Assembly: GCA_023053545.1 (NCBI GenBank)
Contig: JAKZAN010000172.1
Span: forward strand, 1-64,000
Direction of reading: 5' to 3'
Source of the DNA: Lepidurus packardi
Lineage: Eukaryota; Arthropoda; Branchiopoda; Notostraca; Triopsidae
DNA: 64,000 bases
Shown in pieces: positions 62,739-64,000 of this stretch. Position numbers and translations under genes: made by a program. How positions within the stretch are numbered: the first letter of the stretch is position 1; each line of letters opens with the position of its first letter. A model generated the notes under the pieces. It was not told the origin of the DNA, made no database searches, and was given only the letters and a program-made list of their open reading frames with translations.

Positions 62739-63464
62739 TCAAGTATCAAATGCGATTTTACAAGATTTACATTGCTTGGTGTCTCGATTCTTGTCCACAC
62801 AGTACACAGCCAGACATCCCGAGCACAGAAACGCCTCCTGCACCTTGCGGCTCGGAGTACAGCAGCAGCACATAGCAGTAAAGTCGATGGCTTTTGCCTT
62901 CGGGATGAAAAGATGTTTTCTCAGCTAAGTACTCACTCCTAATTCCATCATGAACGTGCTAACTATATCCCTCTCGTTCACACTCTTATGAATTCCTCCC
63001 GTCCAATAAGGCAGATACGCGTTTTTGCCTGCTACATCCGCCACTATCCCCCGACGTTTACAATTCAAAATGATTTTCCAAGAGACTTCTTCTTCGCCCA
63101 GGATACAAATCCTGAACTTCGCAGGCTTCACTTCATTCACCCGATTGGCAAGTAGGGCTTGTTAGGGCATACCCGCTCTATCAGGATTATTGGGTCTGCC
63201 TATGATTGGAGCCTCTGTATTGTGATATTTTTAGTTGATAATGTCCTCCATGATGGCTTCGAGAGGATAGGCGGGTGTTTCAGATTCGAAAAGCTTGACT
63301 AGATTGTTGTAGATGGGTTTCGAGATTTTGGCAGAGGTAGCACAGTAGACTTCGAGGGGGCCGAGAAGCTCCAGCATAGGGATGATTATCTTTAGGGGCG
63401 GGATGAGTTTGGGATTCGTATTGGTGCGGCTGATGATAAAGACGAGAACTTCTTTCTGTTTCAT
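62739..63464 (-). CDS. GTF2H3: TFIIH subunit p34 (Tfb4/GTF2H3)
   Basis: Single exon, 241 residues. A VWA-like core starts KEVLVFIISRTNTNPKLI and continues RICILGEEEVSWKIILNCKR, then LPYWTGGIHKSVNERDIVS. The end is a C4-type zinc finger: DFTAMCCCC, FLCSGCLAVYC and CKSC, in the same order as Tfb4. p34 pairs with p44 in core TFIIH, which opens DNA in transcription and nucleotide-excision repair. It is about 60 residues shorter than human p34, mostly through a trimmed N-terminal VWA part. TAA/TAG are Glu at several points. Start MKQKEV at 63464; stop TGA 62739-62741. Confidence 0.75.
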
Positions 63465-63738
63465 TGTATTTTCAGAAGGGTTCGAGACTGAGGAACAAAA
63501 TGGTGTTGCGGAGAAGGAGCAAGGCTTTGATGTGGAGAGTGGGGGCTATTCTTTTACAGTGGTTCGTTCTAGCTATGTTTTTTATTATATCAGGCCAGGA
63601 ATCAACAGCTGACACTGAAGCCCATTCCTTTCAAATAGTCCGTGCAGGCAGCACTATAATACTTTGTACTTCCCTCATTTAAAAAGCATCCTCTGCCCGT
63701 AGCATCACCAAAAACCTCATCCCCCGTTAAGGAACCCC

Positions 63739-64000
63739 ATGCAGAAATTCGAAGAGGTAATCAACTTTCCAATCAACTCGACCCTCCCACTACCCCCCTC
63801 TCTTTGCTCTGATTATCCGCATCTCAGATTGACATCATTGATATCAAGAAAGTCAAGAAGACTAAGGCCAAGAAAGAAGGTATTCCTATACTCTCTAACA
63901 TTAACAATGTTGTTGCACTGCCACAGAAACCCAAACTGCCGCCTCCCTCGAAGTCGATAACCAGGCTCGCTATGAGACTCTGCTGAAAAGAATTACCGAT
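63739..64000 (+). CDS. Probable eIF2 beta subunit, N-terminal part only
   Basis: Three exons are visible: 63739..63756, 63828..63879 and 63927 to the window edge, with introns of 71 and 47 bp. The joined start reads MQKFEE, IDIIDIKKVKKTKAKKEETQ and RYETLLKRITD. A short acidic start, a poly-Lys box and then a Y-x-x-L-L-x-R motif are the features of eIF2 beta, whose Lys boxes bind eIF5 and eIF2B and whose YxxLLxR opens the conserved domain. The gene runs off the right edge, so the zinc-finger C-terminus cannot be checked. It is divergent from p34, 274 bp apart. Confidence 0.5.

Noticed and set aside
62570-62875. Plus-strand 101-residue frame starting MRMLTTS
   Set aside because: It overlaps the zinc-finger end of TFIIH p34 on the other strand, and no in-phase splice links it to the preceding gene.

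Overview
This window is the left end of a ciliate macronuclear chromosome, most probably from a peritrich (Oligohymenophorea). It opens with about 219 bp of CCCCAA telomere repeat and then runs straight into tightly packed protein genes; the right edge is not telomeric and cuts a gene. The deciding evidence for the lineage is the genetic code. TAA and TAG occur in frame throughout every gene and only TGA ends them, and at invariant positions of known families TAA/TAG stands where glutamate belongs: L-E-EL, GD-x-A-E and NL-E-NP in a ketoacyl synthase, FP-E-GTR in an acyltransferase, LLRIL-E and GTYE-E-L in an ABC transporter, NHP-E in CLEC16A. Gln in the ABC signature LSGGQKQR is written CAG/CAA. 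That is the UAR = Glu, UGA = stop code known from peritrichs, not the UAR = Gln code of Tetrahymena or Paramecium. All coding calls here use it.

I resolve 36 genes, a mean of about 1.8 kb per gene. Introns are GT-AG and small, mostly 31-61 bp with a few of 70-155 bp; many genes have none. Splice sites were chosen by phase, frame and family alignment, and most multi-exon models close to an exact multiple of three.

Layout. 0-11.4 kb: telomere, an asparagine-synthetase-domain gene (ASNSD1), and one uninterrupted 2,860-residue open frame of unknown function. 11.5-20.6 kb: a tubulin tyrosine ligase-like enzyme, a mitochondrial-type ketoacyl-ACP synthase, an SLC37-like transporter, a RING protein, a SAYSvFN protein fused to a SEC-C zinc motif, and two unknowns. 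20.9-31.6 kb: DHHC palmitoyltransferase, a small coiled coil, CLEC16A/EMA, the OLA1/YchF ATPase, a long coiled-coil protein, pinin, and a U1A/U2B''-type snRNP protein. 31.9-45 kb: a full-length ABCC transporter, a TRF4/TENT4 poly(A) polymerase, FTS/AKTIP, an unknown, an LPLAT acyltransferase and a divergent CMGC-like kinase. 45-64 kb: helical and coiled-coil unknowns, a CNOT4-like RRM/C3H protein without RING, an RRM protein, a CEP19-like protein, a GPR180/TMEM145-type receptor, exocyst Sec10, a nephrocystin-4-like protein, a large basic unknown, TFIIH p34, and the first exons of a probable eIF2 beta gene.

No operons, mobile elements, CRISPR arrays, rRNA or tRNA genes were recognised. Genes lie on both strands in convergent and divergent pairs with gaps usually below 300 bp. 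Functionally this is ordinary eukaryotic housekeeping (splicing, transcription, translation, trafficking) with several cilium/centrosome candidates (TTLL, CEP19-like, NPHP4-like), as expected for a ciliate. The most unusual items are the UAR = Glu code, the 2,860-residue protein, and the SAYSvFN/SEC-C fusion.
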